This document shows, one piece after another, positions 53,700-64,000 of a stretch of DNA of 64,000 nucleotides; position 1 is the stretch's first letter; each line of letters opens with the position of its first letter. Both the position numbers and the translations under genes were made by a program. Where the stretch lies: positions 1,550,001 to 1,614,000 of the forward strand of contig JBAIAA010000669.1 in assembly GCA_037893245.1 (NCBI GenBank), given 5' to 3'. The notes under the pieces are model-generated. The model ran no database searches. It had not been told where the DNA came from and was given only the letters and a program-made list of their open reading frames with translations. The stretch is from Crossaster papposus (taxonomy: Eukaryota; Echinodermata; Asteroidea; Velatida; Solasteridae).

Positions 53700-54780
53700 A
53701 TGGGGGAGGAACGGAATTTAGGTCTCTCTGTAAGACAAGTATTTGTAATCTCCATTTTTTTGTATATTTTGCTTTCTATCGTGCCCGTCTATCAAGGAAC
53801 ATTTTGCGGTCATACACTCTCACAGGAATTCAGTGCTGCTGAAAACCGAGCACTGAGAAATGCCACAATTTGGTCGGGTAGAGTTGGTACTCTGGTTGGC
53901 TGTGTGAGCCTGTGCCACTCTTGGCCAGTTTGCGAGTCGGTTAATTACTTCAAGAACAATCGTAGGTGTGTTCTGAACAATGGCACGAGAGTAGATGCAC
54001 CAAATGGCTTCGTTGAAGACCAAGCAAGCGTGTACTTCGATGGTAATACCAACACACCTTGCTTTTCCGTAGCAGATTTAAGTGATCACAGCGACGGATT
54101 CGCCGCTGCAGTGGAGCCACGTTACAGCGATTGCCAAAGTTTACTGAAGAGAGGTTGCAGTGTGAGTGGTATCTATACGGTATTCCCCGCGGGATTCGCA
54201 GATGGTCTGAGGGTGTACTGCGACATGGAGACCGACGGTGGAGGCTGGCTTGTCATTCAGAGGCGTCAAGATGGCAGTGTCGACTTCTACCGCGGCTGGG
54301 CTGACTACCGCGTGGGCTTTGGTGACTTGGCTGGTGAGTTTTGGCTCGGCAACGACAACTTGCGCACCTTGAGTAATTCTACTGGATCTTGGGATCTTCG
54401 AATCGATTTGGAGGACTGGGATGGCAACACAGCTTGGGCTGAGTACAGAAATTTCCGGATCTATGGACAGAATTTTAGTCTGAATTTGGATTCGTACAAT
54501 GTGGAAAGTACCGCTGGTGACTCCCTTACAGGTATACATAATGGTAAGCCCTTTTCAACAAAGGACAAGGACAATGACCTATTTACTAATCGTAACTGCG
54601 CACAGACAAAGAAAGGAGCTTGGTGGTATGAGAAGTGTTCTTGGGCAAACTTGAACGGTATGTATTTTCATTCGTCTTGGGAAAAATCAAGCGACTTTCG
54701 AGTCATTGCATGGGGTTCATGGAAGGGTTTTTATCTACTCTTTGAAAAGTTGTAGTATGAAGATTCGATTGGCAAAGTAA
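53700..54780 (+). pseudogene. gene 8: PAN-FReD gene with C-terminal frameshift (G2 type)
   Basis: Signal peptide (MGEERNLG...), PAN, linker and FReD core are intact. One extra T at about 54727-54731 (GGGTTTTTATC against GGGTTTTATC in gene 3) shifts the frame; the protein ends at 54755 with GFYLLFEKL, 351 residues, lacking the last strand and the SCSMKIRLAK tail that the DNA still encodes to 54780. Otherwise almost identical to gene 3, whose own lesion lies at the other end. The truncated product might still be secreted, but the lost terminal strand should destabilise the FReD. Confidence 0.85.
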
Positions 54781-57700
54781 GGTAATTATTGAAACGACTC
54801 GGACCACTTTGGCTCAAACGCGACACCAATTTGGCAAGACCAATATTTGAAACGTGTACGGGATACGTATGCGGCTCGAAAAAAATCGCCATTTAATCAA
54901 CAGTTTGCGTTGATGTTTTATCTTGTACACTTTCTGCAATTTACTTCTCAAATCAAAATGTTTAAATGTATAATTAAATGTATAATAAAAAAAATGGTGG
55001 TTTAATAGGCGACTTTCCCGAGCCGCATACATGTAATCGTCCCTATAATAACGAATTCTTAACGGGGAATATGAACGTAAAGTAAACGCGCATAACGCGG
55101 AAATATCACCAAATTCACTAAATTGGAATAATCGGTCAATTCCGTTACCTCCCTTTGAATTGTTCTTGGCTATAACCATAACAAAACGGGCAAATGTTTG
55201 CTATTAATTATCGCTAAATCTCTAGAGGTCACCTGAGCATGGAAGACTAAAAACTAAATATATATTCAAAAGTCTACACATCTGACTAAAGCTAGAACAC
55301 CATAGTGCAAAATAGACTGTTTAAATGAATATAAATAGATGTTTGTATTTGGGCAGTCTCAAAAATGTAAACAAACTCCGAATTTTCTTAAAAATCCTCA
55401 GAGCTCATAACATTATTGTACTCGACCTGTAATTAATAATAAACGAATCCAATGTATTTGACTACAAGCCGTGAGGTTGGACTGGTACAATCTCCATACT
55501 TAAAATGTTACGAGAAAATGGTGCACTGTTATTAGGTTATTTTCCTTGTTCAGTAATGATACTATCTGCATTACGGCAAAGAGAAAAATGCTACCAAAAG
55601 AGCAATAAAGACTTATATGAAATATCAGAAATATGTGTGTATAGTTTATATAAATATTTGATCGGTAATGAACCCATTTAATAATATCGCTTTCAAAAAC
55701 ATAACACTAGATATTACAATTTGTTTGATTGGAAAGCCACAAAAGATCGAGTGGCAGTAAAAGTAGAATAAGCTAAAACACAATTGTAAAAATTATAAAT
55801 GTGTTTTAAGGCGTTGGTGTATAATAATTAGTGAACTTATAACTCAAATTAAGCACATTTTATAGAAGTTTAAAAATTGTTCTCTTTATAGGCTTGCATT
55901 TAGAAACTTGCTTTCCGTGATTCTATAAAGGTTTTTGGCAAAATTGTATTTAGGTGAATTTCTGCACTGCAAGGATTTGAATCATTGCGACAGTTAATAA
56001 TTATGTAAATGTTTATCATTTGTAATAATTACGTTTAGCCTGATAAACTTGATGTAGGCCTTGATGTGTATATAGTTAATACTGAAATTGTTATTTGAAC
56101 TATAATCCTCGACTGAACAATACCACTTAAGGGTAGGATACATCAATATTTGCTTGAATTTTCTTGAATGGGTTAAAATGGGGGATGTATTTTATAGTAA
56201 ATATCGTTTAACTGACCTGTCCAAAGATTCACAATCATAGATGCTGAGAAAAGCAAGAAAAACGGCGTTCGTTTCCACCACCGTCGGGCAGTTTCTTTTG
56301 TTGTTCTAGTTTTTTCGCGTTCGCCGAAATTGACAGGTGAAGGGGCTGGTGGTTTGGGAAAGTTACAAATGGTTGTGTTTGAATAGCAGTTATTGATTAT
56401 TAGTCTATAAAGTGGGAAGATGTTCGAATGCATGATTCGATTGAAACGCAAATTACGCTCTCAAGAACAATTGCTTGGTGTATTTTATCCGTGGTGTATT
56501 ACAGACAGTCTAAGGAGTGAAACAAATGTCATATATGAATGTCCTAACAATGTTTTAGCATTCTGAAAATGTTTCGCACTCGTCTTGCATTTTGTACATC
56601 GATTTAGCAAATTTAAAAGTTAGGTTTGGCAAGACTGTAGGTAGTACATGTACTCCCAAAATTCGTGATTATAAAACAATCAATGTGACTGTTCTGTTAG
56701 CCACAGAAGATATATTGTTTTGAAATAACGTAGATCTTTTAATGTTTCAGGTAAATATTTGTGATTTGCCCAATTTGTTGTTGAAATTTAAAAATTCATT
56801 TAAAACAGCGATGTTAATAAGTGTTATGCTTAAAAGTGTATTCATATTGCATGTAAAAAAACACATTTTTATTAAAGCCGTGTTCCCATTGGACTTTCCT
56901 TTTCAAACTTTAAGATTGATGTTATTAGACTGCATTGATGTAATGAAAACATTTCTATCACTATTTGGTTAAAACAATTTTGGCTGTAGATAAAGCTTTG
57001 AAAAGGCAATTGTAAATTCAAAATTGCATGTCTTTGTAATTTAAATGTTGTTATATTATGGTGTCATAATAACGTTTTAATCCTCGATCAATGTTTAATA
57101 ATATCGCTGGCAAAATTGTAATTAGATGTCGAATTGGTTTGATTAGAAAGTTGCAATTGTAACATGTAAAATGTAAAGTGCCAGTTAATTATATGTAAAG
57201 TGCCAGTTTATGATTATGTAGCTCGTAATATTTGTCAAAATTACTAAGATGTTCAAAGATATTGTATATGTATATTTGCGGTGGTAGCTCATAACAAGTG
57301 ATGATTTTAAAAATATATAAATGCATAAAAATATAAATGCACATTTTAGAGTCTAAAAACTGTTCGTACAAGGCCACTGTTGTATTGTGACAAGGCGTTC
57401 GACCAGCATAGTACAGCCCAGCCGCGTCACGTGTAGTTGCTGTAAGTGTGTGTGAATACCAGTGCACACAATTCGCTGTGTGCCCGGCACCAGGGCACCC
57501 GACGCACCTATTGCGCTTCCGTTTTCGTCAGACACTATCGTCGAACGCCTTAATAACCACGGCTACTATAGAAAATTGTTTACACTATTGTCTCGCATTT
57601 GTACATTGCTTTCGCGATTTTAAAAAGTCAAGTTTAGTAAGAATTTGGCACTGGTCAATATACATGTATCACTAATTATTCGGAAAATAATAAATGTGAC

Positions 57701-58150
57701 TTTTTTTAGATACAGAAAATCAACGTAGGCCTAATTGACACGCTTTAGGTGACCGTTTGTGATTGAATTTACTCACAATAACATTGGTGTTATAACGTGT
57801 ATCAAGTGTTGCATGTAAACAAATATTAGTTAATAAGTAAAGAAACGACCGTTGTAAATACCGTGATAGGTACAACGAAAGGAATTTGAATAGAATGTCA
57901 ATGGAATGTTGTTTGATAAAATGCAGTTGTAAACGAGTAGTAATATTTGAATCATATTCAGGTTTGCAAACTGCATAGACATTGGTGTAAGACATGATTG
58001 ACAACTGTATTCTCCGCAATGCCACGGCCAACTGGTCTGCTCGTGCTAATCTATGCACATAACTATTCCACAGTATACTGAGAATTCAATGTTGAAACTG
58101 TTCTGATTACTAAACTGACTGTTGTGGTCAAGAATGAAGACATGTTGAAC
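54781..58150. repeat. type-2 3' flank after gene 8; duplicate of 21164-24400
   Basis: No gene. Very similar to the flank of gene 3 over its whole length, with small indels; the stretch 55980-56740 matches the first 1.3 kb of the window more closely. Confidence 0.7.
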
Positions 58151-58727
58151 TAGAACATTTCAATGGAATGTTGTTTGATTAATGTGTTTCAAGCAAACAT
58201 TAGAATTGGATTCGTATTTAGTCTGCAAACATCGTAAACCTTTTGTGTAAGACATGCATGATTGACTTGGCTGAAATCGCATTTTTGTGTACAACGGATG
58301 GCCGACTGGTCTGCTCATGCCAATCCTAAGTTAACAAAAACACTCTAGAATACTTACAATGTAAGCTTTGTGCTGCTGCTGTGAACAGGTTTTGTTAAAT
58401 TTGCTTGGTATTATTATGACAGCTGTGACCAGGAATGAAAACCAGGAATGAAAACCAGGAATGGGGAAAATAAAGATATAGAAAAAAAATCTTGGATTGT
58501 TTTCGTCGTTCATTTTCTGCAGAGTTGTAATCAAGTCATTAACACGAGTGATCACATGTCAGGCCCATGTTGATCACATGCTCGTGACCCCTCCCCTCCC
58601 TGTGCCCCAACTTAGAAATTTCAACCAACATGAATTCCTATTGTTAAAACGAATCAAGTTACCCCTCCAGTAAATTTGTCCTAAATGAGAAAGTGTCCAC
58701 CCTTCCCCGAAACTCGGATCTCAGGCC

Positions 58728-59126
58728 ATGTTCGAATTGTTGGCTTTGGATGTGACTTTGGCCGTGACTTTGGCCGTGACTTTGGCCATTGCTATGCTGT
58801 TGCTAAGGGTGGACAATAATTGTAATGCCCATATCAACAGAATAGCAACGGCCGAAGTAACACCAAAGCCAGCATATCGGACATGGCCTCAGATACGCTG
58901 CAGACCTTTAGATCGTGCCATGATTGTCCATGAGGAGCGCCACCAAGAGTTAGCTAACCCCCTCGAGCTATATTTGCATGCAGTTCCTAACAAAAACGAT
59001 GAAAAGTTCGCTAACCAGAATATAAAGAAAACAATATACCTCGAATTGAAACAATATCAATTTAATCTATTTTGCTTTGGATATCGGTGGCACATAACTT
59101 ATATTGCTTGGCCCACCAGTTATTAG
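58728..59126 (+). pseudogene. hypothetical small protein, copy 5 (stop and repeat expansion)
   Basis: The N-terminus has an in-frame tandem repeat (VTLAVTLAVTLA, units of 12 bases) that lengthens the hydrophobic segment. A TGG to TAG change removes the last residues (SYWDTG... ends at SY). Otherwise aligned to copy 3. Confidence 0.45.
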
Positions 59127-59227
59127 GATACAGGATGTTACGACGGTGCCTTAAAGAGATAACCTAATTGTTAGGAGGAGGCTGACCTTGTTTAACGCTT
59201 GATGCCTTTGTTTTCTTGTTGCCACAG

Positions 59228-59380
59228 AAACACGTGGTAAATACACTTGTCGGCTGTGTGAGCTTAAGCTACTCTTGGCCACCTTCAAAATTAGTCGATT
59301 ACTTCAAAGAACAAAAGCAGAAATTCATAGAGGGATACATTTAAAGTTGTAGTATGAAGATGCGAAATAATTATTGAAAT
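59228..59380 (+). pseudogene. micro-relic of a PAN-FReD gene, copy 5
   Basis: Same deletion derivative as at 3058, with the GTG insertion shared with copy 3. Confidence 0.8.
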
Positions 59381-59699
59381 GTATTCAAACCTGGCCGGTA
59401 TGTATTTGTTTCCGCCTTCAAATCTTGATATTGCTGGCATCATATGAAAATCAATGAAAGGAATTGATTACTCGCTCAACAACAGCAGTATAAAAATTTG
59501 ATAGTAATTTCAGTAGTAATTATGCACAAATCACCGGCTAATGAAACATTGATTCTATAATCGTCACCGGTATGTAAGACAGTGATACCAAGCTTATACA
59601 AATTAAGAATGAAATAGTTATATGTATCATTTTCGAGAGAAGATTCTTTCTGAATGAAGTGCACAAAAAACCTATGTGTTGACAAATGTAAATACATTT

Positions 59700-60337
59700 T
59701 CTGCACTCTAAAAAGTGTCAAAATCTGCTGATTAAATTTGTTGGGTACAAAAGTTGAGTACTTTCTTACCCAATTATGGGGTTAAGTAGCGATTTGACCA
59801 GTACCCTTCGAAAAGTACCTTTGACCTTTTGATTGAGCAACCGAAAATATTGAAGTAGTAAGCAACGTTAGTGTAAGAAAGAACATTTGCCTATCTACTA
59901 GGTCAAGTTGACCTTGCAGCGTACAACAGAAACGGCATTATGCCCTCGAATAGGTACATATTTCCTCGAAATGAGTACATTTTGCCCATCTGTTGCCTTC
60001 TCGAAATGACATCAACATTCAAGATGGCGGACCGTGGAGTTGCGAACGTGCTGCGAATAATGGGATTCCAAATCGCCGATTTCTCGGTTTGAAGGTAATT
60101 ATTTACTTTTTACAATTATGTACTGATCAATAAAATACGTTATTGTGAAAACGTGGGCTATGTTCTGCATTTGAAGTAGTTATATTTGTGGTAAAATAGG
60201 GTTGATGATTGGATTGCAGTGTCACGTTGTGAACAACGTATACATGTCACGCATGTGCATGCGATGTAACAAGAATGAAAGTGTTCAAACCGCAGTAATT
60301 TGGTCCGAACGTCATCACTCCCTGGCCCTAGGGAATT
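59700..60337. other. unique insertion with promoter-like ATGGCGG segment
   Basis: About 640 bases split the motif that reads TTTTCTGGAATTTCGGGG before gene 1. The left end CACTCTAAAAAGTG forms a small inverted repeat. At 60017-60030 the sequence ATTCAAGATGGCGG matches the YY1-type promoter/translation-start motif. The ATG at 60024 opens 22 codons (MADRGVANVLRIMGF...) to a TGA at 60090, followed at once by a donor-like AAG|GTAATT. It looks like a displaced promoter + first exon, or a transposon's own 5' end. No further exons are seen. Confidence 0.45.
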
Positions 60338-61376
60338 TCGGGGCTCGTCAGAAGACATCTTTGCACTCACTAGAAGCAGATCCTATTGAAATCCTTTGTA
60401 TTTCGTTCATTCTCATTGTGAATGTATCTGATGGTTGATCTAGATGCCAGTGCTGCTTTTAGGAAACATAGCATCAATAAAAAGATAACTTCTCGGATTA
60501 GATTGACAGTCGATTGTAGATATCTCTTATGTGAGCAGGTGACCTTGGCTTAATACCGACATTCGCACCGTGAACTACTTTTTCAGGCTGTGAAATAAAT
60601 TCACAACAAAGCCACAATAATTGATTATCTGAAGAGCATTGATGCGCACTTCGTGTTATCACCACGATACAGATAGGTAGCCACTGAGTTTCAGCTTCAC
60701 TACTTTGCCAGCAGTGAATTCAAATTGGTCTGCTTTTGATAAATATAACCAACTAATTGTCATGTTATACACGTAAATAGTCAATGACTGAAGAGAAGGT
60801 GTTATGAAAGAAGCAGCAGCGCCACAGGCTCGTTTTCAATTAAAGCATGGCTGCCGGGAAATTTCACGAGTCCGTGCTTACACAATTAAGTTGCCAAAAA
60901 TCGATAGACGTACAGGGGCCAATTTCATGAAGCTGCTAAGCACAACAATTTGCTTAGCACAAACAAGTCTTGCTCATTAAAAACAGGTTGCCAGACAAAA
61001 CTCTACATGCTTGTTTAATGCTAAGCAAAAACCAACTGAATACCAGTCAAAAAACAATATACATCACCCGAAAATATGTTTTGTAACCCTGTTTTTGCCA
61101 AGGAAGAATGTTCATGCTCAGCAATGATTTTGTGTGCTTAGCAGCTCTTTAAAAATGACCCCTGGTTTGGTGAAAGGTTGGCGTGGTAACTCTCCCAGAA
61201 ATTCAAAGAGCATTCACGGGAACTATTAGACCCTGAAATGCAGAAATAATGTCTGTCAAAGAAACTTGATAGTAGACGTGCGTCACGTGCCATTGGGCGT
61301 GAAACTGATGCTCGGTATCCCGTTCTGGTCTTAATTAATTACGTTTTCTTGATGTCAAAGAAAACACGTTTTCTCA
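60338..61376. other. upstream region of gene 9 (promoter block without LINE)
   Basis: No gene. Same block as before genes 1 and 8; LINE site empty (TCGATTGTAGATATCTC near 60511). Confidence 0.6.
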
Positions 61377-61384
61377 AATATAAG
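61377..61384 (+). promoter_or_regulatory. TATA box of gene 9
   Basis: AATATAAG, 50 bases before the ATG; the initiator-like site reads CCATTCG. Confidence 0.45.
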
Positions 61385-61433
61385 GCACTTCGGTGATCGA
61401 GCCCCATTCGTGCAGTTGGTGTGGAACAGCAAA

Positions 61434-62519
61434 ATGGGGAAGGTACGGAATTTAGGTCTCTCTGTAAGACAAGTATTTGTACTCTCCATTTTGTTGTATA
61501 TTTTGCTTTCTATCGTGCCCGTCTATCAAGGAACATTTTGCGGTCATACACTCTTACAGAAATTCAGTGCTGCTGAAAACCGAGCACTGAGAAATGCCAC
61601 AATTTGGTCGGGTAGAGTTGGTACTCTGGTTGGCTGTGTGAGCCTGTGCCACTCTTGGCCAGTTTGCGAGTCGGTTAATTACTTCAAGAACAATCGTAGG
61701 TGTGTTTTGAACAATGGCACGAGAGTAGATGCACCAAATGGCTTCGTTGAAGACCAAGCAAGCGTGTACTTCGATGGTAATACCAACACACCTTGCTTGT
61801 CCGTAGCAGATTTCAGTGATCACAGCGACGTTCATACAATCGGATTTACCGCCACAGTGCAGCCACGTTACAGCTCTTGCCAGAGTTTACTGAAGGAAGG
61901 TTGCAGTGTGAGCGGTATCTATACGCTATTCCCTGCGGGATTCGCAGATGGTCTGAGGGTGTACTGCGACATGGAGACCGACGGTGAAGGCTGGCTTGTC
62001 ATTCAGAGGCGTCAGGATGGCAGTGTCGACTTCTACCGCGGCTGGACTGACTACCGCGTGGGCTTTGGTGACTTGGCTGGTGAGTTTTGGCTCGGCAACG
62101 ACAACTTGCGCACCTTGAGTAATTCTGCCGGAACTTGGGATCTTCGAATCGATTTGGAGGACTGGGAAGGCAACACAACTTGGGCTGAGTACAGAAATTT
62201 CCGGATCTCTGGACAGGATTATCGTTTGAGTTTTGATTCGTACAATGCGGACAGTAATGCTGGTGATTCCCTTGACAGGAATAACGGTCTGCCCTTTACA
62301 ACAAAGGACAACGACAATGACAAGATTGCTCGTAACTGCGCAGTGATCAAGAAAGGAGGTTGGTGGTACAATAAATGTTCTAATGTCAACTTGAACGGTA
62401 TGTATTTCGATTCGTACAGGGAAGTACAAGACGACCTTCAGATCATTTCCTGGTATTCATGGAGGGGTTCAACTTACTTCTTGAAAAGTTGTAGTATGAA
62501 GATTCGATTGTCAAAGTAA
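61434..62519 (+). CDS. gene 9: secreted PAN-fibrinogen-related protein (G1 type)
   Basis: 361 residues from the conserved ATG. Signal peptide 1-33, PAN domain (CGHTLLQKF at its start, then the GCVSLCHSWPVC pattern), linker PCLSVADFSDHSDVHTIGF shared with gene 7, FReD with type-1 C-terminus (SGQDYRLSF, KDNDND, CAVIKKGGWWYNKC, IRLSK). Unusual changes: RYSSCQ instead of RYSDCQ at the start of the FReD, GEGWLVIQ instead of GGGWLVIQ, and GWTDYR for GWADYR. The first half groups with gene 7 and the last third with gene 4, again mosaic. Frame complete. Predicted extracellular recognition protein. Confidence 0.92.
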   Translation: MGKVRNLGLSVRQVFVLSILLYILLSIVPVYQGTFCGHTLLQKFSAAENRALRNATIWSGRVGTLVGCVSLCHSWPVCESVNYFKNNRRCVLNNGTRVDAPNGFVEDQASVYFDGNTNTPCLSVADFSDHSDVHTIGFTATVQPRYSSCQSLLKEGCSVSGIYTLFPAGFADGLRVYCDMETDGEGWLVIQRRQDGSVDFYRGWTDYRVGFGDLAGEFWLGNDNLRTLSNSAGTWDLRIDLEDWEGNTTWAEYRNFRISGQDYRLSFDSYNADSNAGDSLDRNNGLPFTTKDNDNDKIARNCAVIKKGGWWYNKCSNVNLNGMYFDSYREVQDDLQIISWYSWRGSTYFLKSCSMKIRLSK

Positions 62520-62571
62520 GTAAATTATTAAACTTCATTAGACCATTTTGTCTCAAACGATATAAAAAGCC

Positions 62572-62584
62572 GGGGGGGGGGGGG
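62572..62584 (+). repeat. G-homopolymer 3' of gene 9
   Basis: 13 G in the same AGCC(G)n GTAC context as after other type-1 genes. Confidence 0.9.
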
Positions 62585-62794
62585 TACTCTAATACACTTA
62601 ACGTGAAGTGAAAGCGCCTGTGGCAATACCATTAAGGTTCCGGAAAATCGCGTCGTGTAAATTGGAATATCCGGTTAATTCCATACCCTCCCTTTGAATT
62701 TCTTCTTAGGCTATCAACATTAGAATTGGGCCAATGTTTGTTATTAATTATTACGAAATCAATGTGCGAATAAAAATATGATAGTATTAATATG

Positions 62795-63455
62795 CATAAT
62801 GAAAACTACACGTCATCTGCTCGACCGAAACTTTGCACGCATCTCTTTGTACAGGAATGACCCTAAAAAACGGCCTCAAGTTTCACAAAACCTCGCGTAC
62901 ATTTTAAACGCCATATCATCATTTCGGATAGAATCGATTATGAAACTACACACTCTAAGCTTCAATATGATATATACATTGTTATAATAAAGGCTAAGAT
63001 AACGAAGCACTAGTTTAAGTTTCCCGGGGAAAAAACTCATTTTCTCCATGTTCGGCTGTGTAAAATCGCAATTTTGTATGACTAACGTACACCCGAGGCA
63101 GCTTAACATAGGCGTAGCTCGAGAACCAAAGGTCGTTGAACTTTGGATAGACCGGTTGTAAATAGCTGACGGCGTTAGCTTTCTAGTGATATAAGACACA
63201 ACCCGATTGGATACATATAAGCAAAGCACTATTGAAAGAAAATAGTCTCACCAATCACGAATTGTCTTACAGCTGTGGTCACCTGGCGACCTATTACCCC
63301 TATTTAATAATGGAATGTTTCAAAGCTAGTATCCGCGTGTGTTGTGTGGTTTAGAGGTCAACTCTCCTTGGTCTCTGCACACAGCTGACCACACAATGGA
63401 TGCACAGGGCATTCACTGAGCTTTTGCTTAAAATGGGGCAAAAGTTTTCATTATG
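62795..63455. mobile_element. 661-bp element with CATAATGAAAACT terminal inverted repeats
   Basis: Begins CATAATGAAAACT and ends with its exact complement AGTTTTCATTATG. It separates GTATTAATATG from ATTTGGTTGG, which are joined after gene 4 (28856-28866). A TA, ATG or TATG duplication is possible, but overlap with the TIR makes it ambiguous. No transposase; minus-strand open frames are short, so it is a non-autonomous DNA transposon. Confidence 0.85.
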
Positions 63456-63456
63456 A

Positions 63457-63716
63457 TTTGGTTGGTTAAAATAGTTGGTGAAAATTGTAACCAAATATGT
63501 GTAAACATTTCCAATTTGACAAATGTTGGGTACATTTTATCCAACGTTGGGCAAATTTTGTTGTGTGGTTCTGTTGTGTTGTTCACCTGGTAACCAACGG
63601 TTAATTAAAATGAATAAATTTAACCAACGTTGGGTAAATTGTACCCAACATTGGTCAAATTGAAAAAATTACACATTGTTGGTTAACATTTTGACAAACA
63701 TTTTTAACCAAGCAAA
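63457..63716. mobile_element. AACGTTGG-rich MITE, copy 5
   Basis: Same ends as copy 1. It lies right beside the 661-bp element. The segment TTAACCAACGTTGGGTAAAT is kept as a near-palindrome. Confidence 0.7.
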
Positions 63717-64000
63717 TGTATTTACATGTTTTGTCACAAATGCTGGAGACGTTCAGTATGCAACACTAGAAAATAGTCAAAAGTACACACAGCTGACTAG
63801 TGCAAATAAGACGCTATACAAAATGAATACATGTATAACCAAAATGTATTAGATTGAATGTGGAAGTGTAAAAAAAAAAGGTAATATTAAAGGTCGATAC
63901 ACCATTTGCAGATATCGTAATTTTTTACTACAAAACAATACCTAGCACAGTCATTTTGCTGGATGCCTAGAATCATATTATTTACTTTCAAATAAGTAAA
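63717..64000. other. type-1 3' flank, cut by window end
   Basis: No gene. Continues the flank found after genes 1 and 4 (TGCTAGAGACGTCCAGTATG-like start), suggesting that an A-type gene may follow about 2 kb beyond the window. Confidence 0.5.

Larger units (their letters stand above)
58150..59700 (+). repeat. relic block, copy 5
   Basis: Most diverged copy of the leader + ORF + relic block, adjoining a unique insertion at 59700. Confidence 0.7.

Noticed and set aside
62876..63229. 117-codon minus-strand frame inside the 661-bp TIR element as a transposase
   Set aside because: Too short, with no DDE or other catalytic signature; the element is better called non-autonomous.
1..64000. tRNA or rRNA genes
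   Set aside because: No cloverleaf with A/B boxes or rRNA-like sequence was found by eye; a tRNAscan run would be needed for certainty.

Overview
The window is eukaryotic (metazoan) nuclear DNA: AT-rich, no operon structure, spliced transposon genes, LINE and MITE debris, and large stretches of diverged segmental duplication. Its main content is a tandem, same-strand array of nine fibrinogen-related genes or pseudogenes, each encoding signal peptide + PAN/apple-like domain + fibrinogen C-terminal domain (FReD). Such secreted lectin-like FREPs are expanded in marine invertebrates. An invertebrate deuterostome (echinoderm, hemichordate or lancelet) is a plausible source, but the window alone does not fix the phylum.

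Layout. FReD genes, all on + and all with a single-exon coding region: gene 1 (4607-5698), gene 2 (8336-9337), gene 3 (20094-21163, frameshifted), gene 4 (27520-28593), gene 5 (31265-32282, frameshifted), gene 6 (36341-37342), gene 7 (47707-48795), gene 8 (53700-54780, frameshifted near the C-terminus), gene 9 (61434-62519). There are two 5' modules: 'G' (MGKV start, about 30-residue linker, TATA-type promoter) and 'A' (MKYV start, almost no linker, different upstream DNA). There are also two 3' modules: type 1 (SGQDYRLSF...EDNDND...IRLSK) and type 2 (YGQDFSLNL...KDKDND...IRLAK), each with its own 3' flank. All four combinations occur (G1: genes 1, 4, 9; A1: 2, 6; G2: 3, 7, 8; A2: 5), joined through a nearly identical central FReD core. 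Recombination or gene conversion has therefore reshuffled the array. Three of the four type-2 genes are broken; no type-1 gene is.

Between genes lie recurrent blocks: (i) type-1 3' flanks with a G-tract and a MITE rich in AACGTTGG-like motifs; (ii) type-2 3' flanks of about 3 kb; (iii) five copies of a block holding an unknown ORF of about 135 codons and a tiny internally deleted FReD relic; (iv) the G-gene promoter block, in three cases carrying the same 5'-truncated LINE fragment with a TAGATA target-site duplication.

Two copies (14111-18450 and 41499-45881) of a spliced element of about 4.3 kb interrupt the relic block. Each encodes a zinc-finger protein and a tyrosine-recombinase-like protein (Crypton-like in general character), and each contains a nested MITE. 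An empty site survives at about 25900. Both copies share a frameshift and a probable loss of a catalytic Arg, and copy B has an additional nonsense codon, so they probably moved recently by segmental duplication rather than transposition.

Other mobile sequences include a 26-bp-TIR MITE, a 155-bp near-perfect foldback, a 661-bp TIR element and several shorter MITEs. The genes probably act independently as secreted recognition or agglutination proteins. The architecture suggests rapid birth, death and exchange.
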